A stretch of DNA of 64,000 nt from Clostridium punense (GCF_017874425.1 NZ_JAGGLL010000002.1:62001-126000), one strand, 5' to 3'. Numbered from the stretch's first letter, positions 8,706 through 17,487 are shown. Translations and numbers: made by a program. The notes: generated from the sequence alone by a model not told the origin.

Positions 8706-9143
8706 ATGGACAACAATTATTTAAATGAAGTAAAAGGTCAAAATGCAAAATCAAGAAAAAATGGAAGTGGTTCTAATTATTCTTATAGCTCTATGACTAA
8801 TAGTACAGAGTTAAATAACTTCAATAGTTCAAGTAATCAATCTTATCTTAACGAAGTAAGAAAACAAAATGAAGAATCTAGATCAAATAGCAGTTCTTTA
8901 AGTAATTCTTACAATAGCTACAATAAAAGCACAGACTATACTAATGGCAGCTCAAACTACTCAAGCGGCTCAATGTCAAGTAGTAGTGGAACAAACAGCT
9001 TCACAAGTGCTTCTGATGAAGCATACTTACAAGAAGTTAGAAGAAAAAATGCTGAATCTCGCAAAAATGACCCAACTTATCAAGAAATGTATAGCATGTT
9101 TGGAATGGGAGAAAAGAAAAACTCTAATAACAGCATGCAATAA
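8706..9143 (+). CDS. Gamma-type SASP-like Asn/Ser-rich repeat protein
   Basis: A 145-residue, Asn/Ser-rich, low-hydrophobicity protein with three copies of one motif: YLNEVKGQNAKSR (5-17), YLNEVRKQNEESR (47-59) and YLQEVRRKNAESR (107-119), joined by Ser/Asn/Tyr/Gly linkers. The motif resembles the QQVKKQNAQS repeats of Bacillus gamma-type small acid-soluble spore proteins, which serve as an amino-acid store in spores. The GPR protease site typical of those (EFASE) is not visible. The ATG follows AAGGGAGTGA; an in-frame TTG at 8688 overlaps it. Other possibility: a non-spore disordered protein. Confidence 0.6.
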   Translation: MDNNYLNEVKGQNAKSRKNGSGSNYSYSSMTNSTELNNFNSSSNQSYLNEVRKQNEESRSNSSSLSNSYNSYNKSTDYTNGSSNYSSGSMSSSSGTNSFTSASDEAYLQEVRRKNAESRKNDPTYQEMYSMFGMGEKKNSNNSMQ

Positions 9144-9160
9144 CTGATATTAAATGCTTT

Positions 9161-9203
9161 AAAGGTATGCTAAGAATTTAACCTTAGCATACCTTTAATT
9201 ATT
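9161..9203 (+). terminator. Terminator of the SASP-like gene
   Basis: A 14-bp perfect stem AAAGGTATGCTAAG / CTTAGCATACCTTT is followed by AATTATTTT. Confidence 0.8.
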
Positions 9204-9343
9204 TTATCATATTTTAAATCTATATAATAAAACTATAATTTATAAGTTAAGAAATTCACTTTTAAGCCTATCTAAAAACATACAAGTTTTCCTTAATAAC
9301 AAAAGTTCTAATAACCTACAGTAAATTTCTATAATGCCCTCTC

Positions 9344-10672
9344 TTATTCAGCTTGAAGCCCTGCCATATTTAAAATACTCCATGGCTTATTAAAGTGTGG
9401 TTGGAAGAAGAAATCTACAAAGCCAAGTTCCTCTATAGTCATACCATTTTGAATCACTACAGACATGGTATTAGCCATTTGAGTCATGTCAGCTTTTGAA
9501 AGGATTTGTGCTCCTAATACCTTTCTGCTTTCCTTTTCGTATACTACTTTAAATTGAACCATTTCATAAGTTGGCATAAACTCTGGTCTATAGTTGTCTT
9601 GAACCATTACAGACATTACCTCTAATCCATTAGCCTTAGCAGCATTTTCTGTAAGTCCAGTTGAAGCTATATTATATTCATATATTTTTATTCCTGAAGT
9701 TCCCTGAGTTCCTAAGTGTCTTGTGGTTGGTTTAACCAAGTTTCTTGCAACTAAAGTTCCCATACGAACTGCGTTTGTTGCTAGAGGAATATACTCTGTT
9801 TTTCCAGTAGGATTGTATTTTATTGCACAGCTATCCCCTGCTGCAAATACATCTTCCTTACTAGTTCGCATATATTCATCTACAATTATAGCTCCATTTG
9901 GTAAGGTATCCACTTGCCCTTTTAATAGTTCAGTGTTTGGTCTAAAGCCTATGCAAAGAATAACAAGTTCTGCTTCATATTCACCCTTGTTAGTAATAAC
10001 TTTTGAAACCTTTCCATCCTTGCCTTCGAATTTTTCAACTGTTTCTCCTAGAGCAAGTTTAACTCCATGATCTTTAAAAGCCTTTTCTGCAATATCTGTG
10101 TATTCTTTATCTAGGTATTTGCTCATAATTCTGTCTAAGCTATCTATTAAAGTTACATTTTTCCCATTCATTTGGAAAGCCTCAACTAGCTCAACTCCAA
10201 TATATCCTGCTCCTACTACCACAATGTTTTTAACATCCTTTGCCTTTTCAATAATAGCGTTTGAATGATAGAAATTCTTTGAAAGAAGTATATTTTCAAG
10301 GTCTATACCTTCAATTTTAGGAATTATTGGCCAAGAACCTGTAGTCACAATAAGCTTGTCAAAAGTATCCTCAAACTCCTCATTAGTGTCTAAGTTTTTA
10401 GCTATAATTTTTTTATTTTCAGTATCAACACTTATAACATCGTGTCTCATCTTTGTCTTAACACCTAACTCAGCAAGTTTGTTTGGGGATGAATAGAAAA
10501 GCCCTTGTGGGTCTTTAACTATTCCACCTACATAAAGTGCAATACCACAGGATAAAAATGATATATTATCATTTCTCTCATAAACAGTAATTTCAGCCTC
10601 TGGATATAATTTAGCAGTATTTAATATTGCTGCGGTTCCAGCATGAGTACAACCAATAACAGCTACCTTCAT
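9344..10672 (-). CDS. nox: NADH oxidase / CoA-disulfide reductase family flavoprotein
   Basis: A 442-residue FAD- and NAD-binding pyridine nucleotide-disulfide oxidoreductase. It has an N-terminal FAD fold (VAVIGCTHAG, residues 3-12), a single redox Cys42 in FLSCGIALY, a second dinucleotide fold (VVVGAGYIGVE, about 151) and the FAD-contact AAGDSCAI. A lone Cys at position 42 is the hallmark of H2O-forming NADH oxidases and the related CoA-disulfide reductases. In an anaerobe it would detoxify oxygen or regenerate NAD+. AAGGAG precedes the ATG. It is monocistronic; which of the two substrates it uses cannot be decided here. Confidence 0.9.
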   Translation of the reverse strand: MKVAVIGCTHAGTAAILNTAKLYPEAEITVYERNDNISFLSCGIALYVGGIVKDPQGLFYSSPNKLAELGVKTKMRHDVISVDTENKKIIAKNLDTNEEFEDTFDKLIVTTGSWPIIPKIEGIDLENILLSKNFYHSNAIIEKAKDVKNIVVVGAGYIGVELVEAFQMNGKNVTLIDSLDRIMSKYLDKEYTDIAEKAFKDHGVKLALGETVEKFEGKDGKVSKVITNKGEYEAELVILCIGFRPNTELLKGQVDTLPNGAIIVDEYMRTSKEDVFAAGDSCAIKYNPTGKTEYIPLATNAVRMGTLVARNLVKPTTRHLGTQGTSGIKIYEYNIASTGLTENAAKANGLEVMSVMVQDNYRPEFMPTYEMVQFKVVYEKESRKVLGAQILSKADMTQMANTMSVVIQNGMTIEELGFVDFFFQPHFNKPWSILNMAGLQAE

Positions 10673-11177
10673 AACAACAATCTCCTTTTCAATAATAATT
10701 ATTACTTAACATTTGTTCTTTGTTATTATTATAACATATACTTCCTTAATTTTCATTATATTTTTTGAAAATATTTCATGATTATTTTTATCCCATTTCT
10801 TTATAATTATTTATAAACCATCTGTAATATGATTCTTTTAACTTTTATTCCTAATAAATATACTTAAGTTAACTGAAAACCAGTAAAACTTCTAGCTTTC
10901 ATGTTAGAGAAATAAAAACTGTATAGAATAAATTATCTCTTATTTATCGAGAATATATGTTTGTACATTTTAAAAGTAATATAATAAAAGAATTTAGTGA
11001 CTCTATTAGAATTTCAACTTTGTTAAAAAATAGTTTACCTATTTTTCTATGTTCATATTTTATTCACATTCTTCTTGTATAATTATAGGAACAAATATAG
11101 GATTAAAATTTCACGAAAGTCTACTTTTTATGAAGTTTAATATTAATTTATGAATATTAAAGAAATAGGGGGATTCT
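10673..11177. other. Gap between divergent nox and larE
   Basis: About 500 bp of AT-rich DNA with no gene or structured RNA recognised. It must carry both promoters; a TATAAT at about 11077 on the plus strand is a plausible -10 for larE, but no matching -35 is clear. Confidence 0.3.
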
Positions 11178-12002
11178 ATGGAACTACAACAAAAATTTCA
11201 AAGATTAAAAGAAATCTTAATAGAAGCTGGAAGTGGTGCAGTAGCTTTTTCTGGTGGTGTTGACAGCACATTTCTACTTAAAGTTGCTCATGATGTACTT
11301 GGTGATAAGATTGTAGCAGTTACTGCTAGATCATCTACATACCCTGAAAGAGAGTATAATGAAGCTAAAGAATATGTAAAACAATTCGGAGTTAAACATA
11401 TAACTATTATTTCTGAAGAACTAGAAATAGAAGGGTTTTCAAAAAACCCTGTAAACCGTTGCTATTTCTGTAAGACAGAGCTTTTCTCGAAGGTTAGAGA
11501 AGAAGCAAACAAACTTAATTTGAAGAATGTATTTGATGGTTCAAATTTTGATGATCTTGGAGACTTCAGGCCTGGAATGAAGGCTGCAAAAGAACAAGGA
11601 GTCATCAGTCCTTTAAAGCAAGCTAAGCTTACTAAAGCAGATATTCGTGAGCTTTCAAAAATGCTTAACATTCCAACTTGGAATAAACCTGCCTTTGCTT
11701 GTCTTTCTTCTAGATTTCCTTATGGTAACGAAATTACAGTAGAAAAACTATCCATGGTTGAAAAGGCTGAACAATTCTTAATGGATTTAGGCTTTAGACA
11801 GCTAAGAGTTAGACACCATGATGAGATTGCCAGAATAGAAGTTGCCCCTGAGGACAGATCAAAATTCTTTGACTTAGAACTTATGGATAAGGTTGGAAAA
11901 GAGTTTAAATCAATTGGCTTTAAATATGTAACCTTAGATATAATAGGATACAGAACTGGTAGTATGAATGAGGTTTTATCTGAAAAAGAAAAAACTATAT
12001 AA
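11178..12002 (+). CDS. larE: ATP-dependent sacrificial sulfur transferase LarE
   Basis: A 274-residue PP-loop enzyme. The loop SGGVDS is at residues 25-30, and PAFACLSSRFPYG contains Cys175, matching the Cys (176 in Lactiplantibacillus) that LarE sacrifices to deliver sulfur to the pyridinium carboxylate precursor of the nickel-pincer nucleotide. RCYFCKTELF near 95 is also typical. The product cofactor serves lactate racemase LarA and relatives. LarB, LarC and LarA are not in this window, but a nickel/cobalt ECF transporter is encoded convergently just downstream. GGGGG ribosome site; own terminator. Confidence 0.9.
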   Translation: MELQQKFQRLKEILIEAGSGAVAFSGGVDSTFLLKVAHDVLGDKIVAVTARSSTYPEREYNEAKEYVKQFGVKHITIISEELEIEGFSKNPVNRCYFCKTELFSKVREEANKLNLKNVFDGSNFDDLGDFRPGMKAAKEQGVISPLKQAKLTKADIRELSKMLNIPTWNKPAFACLSSRFPYGNEITVEKLSMVEKAEQFLMDLGFRQLRVRHHDEIARIEVAPEDRSKFFDLELMDKVGKEFKSIGFKYVTLDIIGYRTGSMNEVLSEKEKTI

Positions 12003-12095
12003 CTTTTGTTTTAAATTGATATGTTTAACACAAAAGTTTGTACAATAATTTTTCAGGAATTCTTTTGCTTTTTATTAAAAGCTGTATAAATTCAT

Positions 12096-12133
12096 AAATA
12101 GCCCTATGAACTTTTATGTTCCCAGGGCTATTT
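12096..12133 (+). terminator. Terminator of larE
   Basis: Stem AAATAGCCCT / AGGGCTATTT with inner GAAC/GTTC, then TGTTATATTTTAT. Confidence 0.78.
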
Positions 12134-12193
12134 GTTATATTTTATATTAAATAGTGAACAAATTGATTTTGTTAACCTTCATTTTAATGAAGT

Positions 12194-12286
12194 ACTTTGG
12201 AAGCAGATTTAGACTGCCATCAAAGCAACTTATCTATGTTGAGCAACTGCCACTTTAGAAGATGGCATACTTGAAGCTTCCAAAAT
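12194..12286. repeat. Large imperfect hairpin between larE and cbiO
   Basis: The arms CTTTGGAAGC...TGCCATC and GATGGCA...GCTTCCAAAA pair over about 25 bases around a roughly 40-base loop. It sits directly after cbiO on the minus strand. It may serve as a bidirectional terminator or be a remnant palindromic element; no close T-run was found. Confidence 0.45.
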
Positions 12287-12303
12287 GTTGTTAAAGAAGT
12301 TTT

Positions 12304-13053
12304 CTATTTTACACTACAAATTGGACAACTTTGAAGACTTAAAGGCAGCTCTAGTTCACAACTTTCCATAAGCTTAGAGTCACTTAAAATAGTCTTTGTA
12401 TCTCCATCCGCTACTACCTGCCCGTCCTTTAAAACTATAGTTCTATTACAAAGGTCTAGTACCATATCTAAATCATGAGTAGTAATTATCTTAGTGTAAT
12501 TTAACTCTTTCAGAAGATTTATAAGTTTCCTTCTAGATTTAGGATCTAAAGCAGAAGTAGGCTCATCCATAATAAGTATTTCAGGTTTCATAGCAAGAAC
12601 TGTAGCAATTGCAACTCTTCCTTTTTCTCCTCCGGAAAGTTTATATGGTGGTCTATCTATAAGATGAGCTGCCCCTACAGTTTCTAAGGCTTCCTTAACT
12701 CTTTTACTTATTTCTTCTTCTGGAACCTTATAATTTCTTGGTCCGAAAGCTACATCCTCATATACAGTATTCATAAATAATTGGTCATCGGAATTTTGGA
12801 ATACCATCCCAATTGCTTCTCTTATTTTAGGCAGATTCTTCTTAGTTATAGTCATTCCTTTAACTAAAATTTCCCCTTCACTTGGAAATAAGGCTCCCAT
12901 AATATTTAAAAGTAAAGTAGATTTTCCTGCCCCATTGGCTCCTATTATACCAACAGCGTCACCTTCACTTATACAAAAATTAATACCCTTTAAAGCCTCT
13001 CTGCCGTCGTTATATTTATATTTTACATTGTTAATCTGAATTATTTCTTCCAT
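12304..13053 (-). CDS. cbiO: ECF transporter ATPase CbiO/NikO
   Basis: This is the ATP-binding subunit (249 residues) of an energy-coupling-factor metal importer. Walker A GANGAGKST is at 38-46, the Q-loop FQNSDDQLF near 85, the signature LSGGE at 138-142, Walker B ILIMDE at 158-163 and a switch His in TTHD. The C-terminus ends in a CPIC motif (SLQSCPICSVK), unusual for the ATPase, which could bind metal. It follows cbiQ after 135 bp and shares its strand with cbiM and cbiQ. GGTGAGG precedes the ATG. Confidence 0.92.
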   Translation of the reverse strand: MEEIIQINNVKYKYNDGREALKGINFCISEGDAVGIIGANGAGKSTLLLNIMGALFPSEGEILVKGMTITKKNLPKIREAIGMVFQNSDDQLFMNTVYEDVAFGPRNYKVPEEEISKRVKEALETVGAAHLIDRPPYKLSGGEKGRVAIATVLAMKPEILIMDEPTSALDPKSRRKLINLLKELNYTKIITTHDLDMVLDLCNRTIVLKDGQVVADGDTKTILSDSKLMESCELELPLSLQSCPICSVK

Positions 13054-13188
13054 AAGTACCTCACCAACAGCCTCGAAGCTTTTTCTTTTCTAGTTAATAG
13101 TCTTTTTAATCCATTATCCATATATTCATCTTTAAAAGTCTTATAGAATCTAACATAGCCTTATGTATATATTAAGTACTTTTGTTCT

Positions 13189-13986
13189 CTATATAAAGGA
13201 ACCTAATATTTCTGCCAAATTAAAATACCTTACAAAAATAAAGTATCCACTCCATAATAAAAAATAAATTATATCTTTATTATATACCTTTACTTCTCTA
13301 CCTATAGTATACTGTCCAGTAAAACCTCTAGCTGACATAGCTCTATAGACTCTTTCTGCCCTATCTAAGGTTCTTAGCAAAATCCCTCCTAAAAAGGAAC
13401 CCCAATGCTCTATTCTTATACCCTTCCCTTCATGGGATCTAAAGAAATAGGCTCTAGTGCTTCGACCTACTTCTTCTATGAAAAGAGAAATATATCTATA
13501 AGTAAAAAGTAATTGCATTATAAAAATATTTGGTACCTTTAACTTTTTTAATGCCACTGCTATGCTAACCATCCCTGTGGTTGCAATAAGCAGTTGAGCA
13601 GCCCATATAGTTAAAAACCCTCTTACTAGGATAGAAGTAAAGGAAATCCAACCTGCAGTAATGGTAACTCCCTGGATACTAATCATAGCTTTCCTATCAA
13701 ATAAAGGATTAAATATACCAATACCTATTATGAATATCATTGCTAACAAAGTTGTTTTTAATAATCTTCTAAAAGGCACTTCACCTAGAGACATTATAAT
13801 TATAGGATAAACTATTAGTGGCAAAATTCCACTAATCTCATACTTTGAGAAAGAAATAGTGACAATTAAAAATAGAATAGTAGTTAACAGCTTTATCACT
13901 GGATTTATTTTATGAATAATTGTATTTTTTTCTGAAAGTTCCTCAAGGGTTCTTAGGTTATAGAAGTAGTTTATCTTTTCTGCCAT
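13189..13986 (-). CDS. cbiQ: ECF transporter transmembrane subunit CbiQ/NikQ
   Basis: A 265-residue membrane protein with several hydrophobic segments and the family coupling-helix regions SHEGKGIRIEHWG and ERAERVYRAMSARGF (here DRAERVYRAMSARGF), the Ala-Arg-Gly signature that contacts the ATPases. It is the scaffold linking CbiM to CbiO. It starts 48 bp after cbiM, so the three genes form one operon. AAAGGA precedes the ATG. Confidence 0.92.
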   Translation of the reverse strand: MAEKINYFYNLRTLEELSEKNTIIHKINPVIKLLTTILFLIVTISFSKYEISGILPLIVYPIIIMSLGEVPFRRLLKTTLLAMIFIIGIGIFNPLFDRKAMISIQGVTITAGWISFTSILVRGFLTIWAAQLLIATTGMVSIAVALKKLKVPNIFIMQLLFTYRYISLFIEEVGRSTRAYFFRSHEGKGIRIEHWGSFLGGILLRTLDRAERVYRAMSARGFTGQYTIGREVKVYNKDIIYFLLWSGYFIFVRYFNLAEILGSFI

Positions 13987-14034
13987 AAGTTTATCCTTTT
14001 CTTTATATATTCTAAATAATCTATTGAATATTTA

Positions 14035-15078
14035 TTAGTTAAACCTCTTGTTTTCCTTTAAGGCTTTTCTTTTCTTAATGAAGTTGATTATAGCACCAAC
14101 AGTAACTGCAAATACCAAAGTCATAATTCCGCCAACCATTCCTGAAATACTGGTTCCTGCATTTGCTGCCAAAGCAGAAGGCCCTTTTTCACTATTCTCC
14201 GAAGCTTTAAAGCTATAATCTGGAAGTATTGCTGTGGTTTCCTGTAGACTTTGTGCTTTATCATGACTCTTATAGGAAGATTCTATTTCCTCTTGCCCTG
14301 AAGTTTTAAAGATTGCCCATTCTAACCCATCAGGATTTGATGATGCAAACAAAGATAGTACTCCTCCAACAAGAAAAGCTGCTATGATTAATGGAACGAG
14401 AATTCTCTTTGTTGATTTAGGGTTGCTTTCTTCTTTTGAAAAGCCCTCTACTGTATTAGGTCTTGCACTCCAAATGAAAGAAACTACTGCAGCTGTAACT
14501 ACCCCTTCAACTATTCCGATAGCAAGATGTATAGGTTGCATTAACCCTAGAAAGGTAAGAAAAGGCAATTCTGTCTTTCCTGATAAAAGGGTCTGAAGTA
14601 CCACACTAAAAGCTCCCAATTGTAAACCAATGATAGCTGATGCCATAGAAGCCCATGTTATTCTTTTTTTAGAATATCCTTTACCTAAAATCTTTTTATA
14701 AATTAAAGGATATGCAATAAAACAGGTGTAAAAACCTAGATTGAATATGTTACACCCCAGCGCTATAAGTCCTCCATCTGCAAAGAATAAGGCCTGAATT
14801 ATTAGAATAGATGCCATAGCAATAAACCCTGCATAGGGTCCTAAAATAGCTGCTAGAAGCATTCCTCCTCCTAAATGTCCACTTGAACCAGTTCCTGGTA
14901 TAGTAAAATTAATCATTTGAGCTGCGAATACAAAGGCTCCCATAACGCCCATTAGTGGAATCTTTTCCTCCTCCAAGTTTGTTTGAAGCCTTTTAATTGA
15001 ATAAGTGGCTACCCCCGCAGTAGCCGCCCACATAGTTCCTCCAACTATAGGTGAAATCAATGCGTCTGCCATATGCAT
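14035..15078 (-). CDS. cbiM: ECF metal-binding subunit CbiM/NikM fused to a CbiN/NikN-like domain
   Basis: A 347-residue membrane protein beginning MHMADALISP. The N-terminal Met-His-Met is the metal-ligand sequence of NikM/CbiM proteins. Residues up to about 220 form the CbiM core (GHLGGGMLLAAILGPYAGF). The remainder has a membrane segment, an outside loop containing NPDGLEWAIFKTSG and PDYSF, and a last membrane segment, matching a NikN/CbiN-type domain. The fusion, and larE next door, favour nickel over cobalt; no cobalamin riboswitch was seen upstream. AGGGG precedes the ATG. Confidence 0.9.
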   Translation of the reverse strand: MHMADALISPIVGGTMWAATAGVATYSIKRLQTNLEEEKIPLMGVMGAFVFAAQMINFTIPGTGSSGHLGGGMLLAAILGPYAGFIAMASILIIQALFFADGGLIALGCNIFNLGFYTCFIAYPLIYKKILGKGYSKKRITWASMASAIIGLQLGAFSVVLQTLLSGKTELPFLTFLGLMQPIHLAIGIVEGVVTAAVVSFIWSARPNTVEGFSKEESNPKSTKRILVPLIIAAFLVGGVLSLFASSNPDGLEWAIFKTSGQEEIESSYKSHDKAQSLQETTAILPDYSFKASENSEKGPSALAANAGTSISGMVGGIMTLVFAVTVGAIINFIKKRKALKENKRFN

Positions 15079-15533
15079 AACAGTTCCCCTCCCCCGTTTA
15101 ATTATAAATTATTTGATAGCTATAAATGATAAAACTTGCCCTCTATGAAATTTCCTAATTTACTTAAGGCTAAATCATAAAAACAAGATATCAATTTATA
15201 TTTTATAAGGTTAATATATAAAACAAAGTAGTATTTTAAAACTTAAAAATTCTAAAACTATATAATAATCCCTCTAAATGATGCCTATAAACATATTAAT
15301 TATATAGTAAAATTCTGTTAAAGTCCATAAAGCTATATTCCTCGTTATTTTTACTTTATTGATACTTATTGTTAATATTTGCCCACTACTATGCTATGAT
15401 TTATATATGAAGCGAATAAAACAATTCATAATATCAGCAAAATTAAAACTTAAAGGGGTATAAGTTTTTTAACTTGCTTTTACATACACTTATAAACTTA
15501 ATTATTTTAGTGTAATTTGAAAGGAGAGGTAAA
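15079..15533. other. Gap between divergent cbiM and aldehyde dehydrogenase genes
   Basis: 455 bp with no gene. No cobalamin or NiCo riboswitch signature was recognised in the cbiM leader, and no clear NikR palindrome. Promoters for both genes are expected here. Confidence 0.35.
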
Positions 15534-16925
15534 ATGGAAGTGTTAAGCAAACAGGAAGTTTCTATGTTTTTACAGGAGCATAAGGAGTTTTTCCACAGTG
15601 GTAAAACAACAGACATTTCCTTTAGAATAAATCAATTAAATAAACTAAAGTACACAATAAAAAAATATGAAAAAGAAATACTTGAGGCTCTATATAAAGA
15701 TTTAAAAAAGAGTGAATTTGAAGCCTATAGTACAGAAGTTGGCTTTGTTCTAGACAGCATTGGATATATCACTAAAAATCTTAAGAAATGGTCAAAAGCT
15801 AAAAAGGTTAAAACCCCAATTCACCAACTTCCTTCTAAAAGCTATGTAATGTACGAACCCTATGGTACAGTACTTATTATCGGGCCATTTAATTATCCCT
15901 TTCAGCTTTTAATTGAGCCTTTAGTTGGTGCTCTTGCTGCTGGAAATTGTGCAGTTATTAAGCCTTCTGAAAGTACTCCTAATATTTCTGCTTTAATAAA
16001 AAGACTTATTGAAGAAACCTTCGAGAAAAAATATGTAAGAGTCATAGAGGGAGAAAAAGAAACTACTTCAGCTTTAATTAATTCTCCCTTTGACTATATT
16101 TTCTTTACTGGAAGTGTACCTGTAGGTAGAATTGTTATGGAAGCTGCGGCTAAAAACTTAGTGCCTGTAACTCTGGAGCTCGGAGGCAAAAGTCCTGTAA
16201 TTGTAGATGATAGTGCAAACTTAGAAATAGCTGCTAAAAGAATTGTATGGGGTAAGCTTATTAATGTAGGGCAAACTTGTATAGCTCCTGACTATTTATT
16301 GGTTCAAAAGGGAGTAAAGGACAATTTAATTGCTAAGTTACAGTCTACCATTGTAGAATTTTATGGGGAAGATGCTTCAAAAAGTAAGGACTACGGAAGA
16401 ATAGTAAGTATAAGACAATTAAATAGACTCTCTACAATAATAGACAAAGACAGGAATAAAATAATACATGGTGGTAAAATTAAGGAAGAAGAATTATATA
16501 TTGAACCAACCTTAATTAATAATGTAAACCTTCATGATGCCTCCATGGAGGATGAAATCTTTGGTCCAATTTTACCAATCCTTGAATTTGATAAAATTGA
16601 GGAAGCAATCAAAATTATTAATGATAGACCTAAGCCTTTAGCTTTATATCTATTTACTGAAGACAAAGCTATTGAGCATAAGGTTTTAAACTCAGTTTCC
16701 TTTGGCGGTGGCTGCATTAATGATACAATTTCTCATGTTGCCACACCTTTTATGCCCTTCGGTGGTGTAGGTAATTCTGGAATTGGGGGTTATCATGGAG
16801 AGGAAAGCTTTAAAACCTTTTCACACAGAAAAAGCATTCTTAAGAAAAGCACTAAATTTAGTATAAAGCTAGTATTTCCTCCCTATGGTGACAAGGTAAA
16901 TCTAGTTAGAAAAATAATGAAATAG
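15534..16925 (+). CDS. NAD(P)-dependent aldehyde dehydrogenase (class 3/YwdH-like)
   Basis: A 463-residue soluble oxidoreductase of the ALDH superfamily. Cofactor-binding motifs are GPFNYPFQL and FFTGSVPVGR. The general base Glu215 is in LELGGKSP and the catalytic Cys249 in GQTCIAPDY. EDEIFGPILPI and the C-terminal PFGGVGNSGIGGYHG also match. The short N-terminus and FNYP motif place it with the monomeric or dimeric class 3-like enzymes that oxidise fatty or aromatic aldehydes; the true substrate is unknown. GGAGAGG precedes the ATG. It appears monocistronic. Confidence 0.93.
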   Translation: MEVLSKQEVSMFLQEHKEFFHSGKTTDISFRINQLNKLKYTIKKYEKEILEALYKDLKKSEFEAYSTEVGFVLDSIGYITKNLKKWSKAKKVKTPIHQLPSKSYVMYEPYGTVLIIGPFNYPFQLLIEPLVGALAAGNCAVIKPSESTPNISALIKRLIEETFEKKYVRVIEGEKETTSALINSPFDYIFFTGSVPVGRIVMEAAAKNLVPVTLELGGKSPVIVDDSANLEIAAKRIVWGKLINVGQTCIAPDYLLVQKGVKDNLIAKLQSTIVEFYGEDASKSKDYGRIVSIRQLNRLSTIIDKDRNKIIHGGKIKEEELYIEPTLINNVNLHDASMEDEIFGPILPILEFDKIEEAIKIINDRPKPLALYLFTEDKAIEHKVLNSVSFGGGCINDTISHVATPFMPFGGVGNSGIGGYHGEESFKTFSHRKSILKKSTKFSIKLVFPPYGDKVNLVRKIMK

Positions 16926-17014
16926 TTAGCCAAATACTTAATCACTTAAGTTATAGGATATATGAAATATTTCATAATTGAAAATATATTTATTAAATTA
17001 AAGGAGTGATAATA

Positions 17015-17197
17015 ATGAGCCTAACAGGTGAAGAAAGAATTTGTCCAATTTGCGGAAAAGATAATAATTGCCAACATGGAAATAAGGACTGTTGGTGTAA
17101 TACAATTGTAGTGCCTAAGCATGTCATTGATATGGTCCCTGAAGATAAAAAAGGAAAAGCTTGTATATGTAGAGATTGCATAGAAAAGTACAAATAA
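17015..17197 (+). CDS. Small cysteine-rich CWC protein
   Basis: A 60-residue protein with the pattern CPICGKDNNCQHG...CWCN near the start and CICRDCIEKY at the end, the signature of the Cys-rich CWC family. The eight Cys probably form two metal sites. Function is unknown. AAGGAGTGATAATAATG gives a strong start at 17015. It lies 89 bp after the aldehyde dehydrogenase gene and may be cotranscribed. Confidence 0.85.
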   Translation: MSLTGEERICPICGKDNNCQHGNKDCWCNTIVVPKHVIDMVPEDKKGKACICRDCIEKYK

Positions 17198-17261
17198 AAC
17201 TGAAATCAATCTAATAAAAGCTTAAACCTTTTTAAGGATACTTAAAGCTCTTTGAGAAAAT

Positions 17262-17308
17262 AAAGCCTTGAATACTAGTGGAAGAATTTCTCTAGTATTC
17301 AAGGCTTT
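17262..17308. terminator. Long palindromic terminator hairpin between convergent genes
   Basis: A 17-bp perfect stem (AAAGCCTTGAATACTAG and its complement) with a 13-base loop separates the CWC gene (plus) from the SNF2 gene (minus). On the minus strand it is followed by TTATTTTCTC. On the plus side the MITE-like element is inserted right at the stem base, which would have interrupted the original T-rich tail. Confidence 0.65.
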
Positions 17309-17309
17309 A

Positions 17310-17466
17310 GGCATCTGAAAATAAATAACAAGTCCAAGATGTAAAGTATATTTTGTGATAGACAAGAAAACAGGTTCCGCAGATAGTGGGGCTATCTAAG
17401 GGTTCTGTTGACGCAGTATATCACAAAATAGACGAGCAGATTGACTTGTTTATTTTTTGAAGATGC
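17310..17466 (+). mobile_element. MITE-like element, copy 1 (non-autonomous)
   Basis: The ends are GGCATCTGAAAATAAATAAC and the inverted GACTTGTTTATTTTTTGAAGATGCC, flanked by TTA on both sides (17307-17309 and 17467-17469), an apparent 3-bp target duplication. The whole element can fold: TATTTTGTGATA pairs with TATCACAAAATA, AACAG with CTGTT, and GATAG with CTATC. It contains no coding frame. A near-identical copy is at 50106-50280 and a shortened one at 40086-40152. Confidence 0.8.
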
Positions 17467-17487
17467 CTTATTAATATGATTAACTAC

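Noticed and set aside
13054-13188. Short open frame between cbiQ and cbiO on the minus strand (about 27-38 codons, ending in basic residues)
   Set aside because: No convincing ribosome site or start codon, and it runs into the cbiO ribosome site; no family recognised.
15079-15200. Possible cobalamin or NiCo riboswitch upstream of cbiM
   Set aside because: None of the conserved core sequences was found on the minus strand.
17343-17445. MITE interior considered as a riboswitch or other known ncRNA
   Set aside because: No known riboswitch signature was recognised, and the terminal inverted repeats with flanking TTA duplications explain it better as a mobile element.
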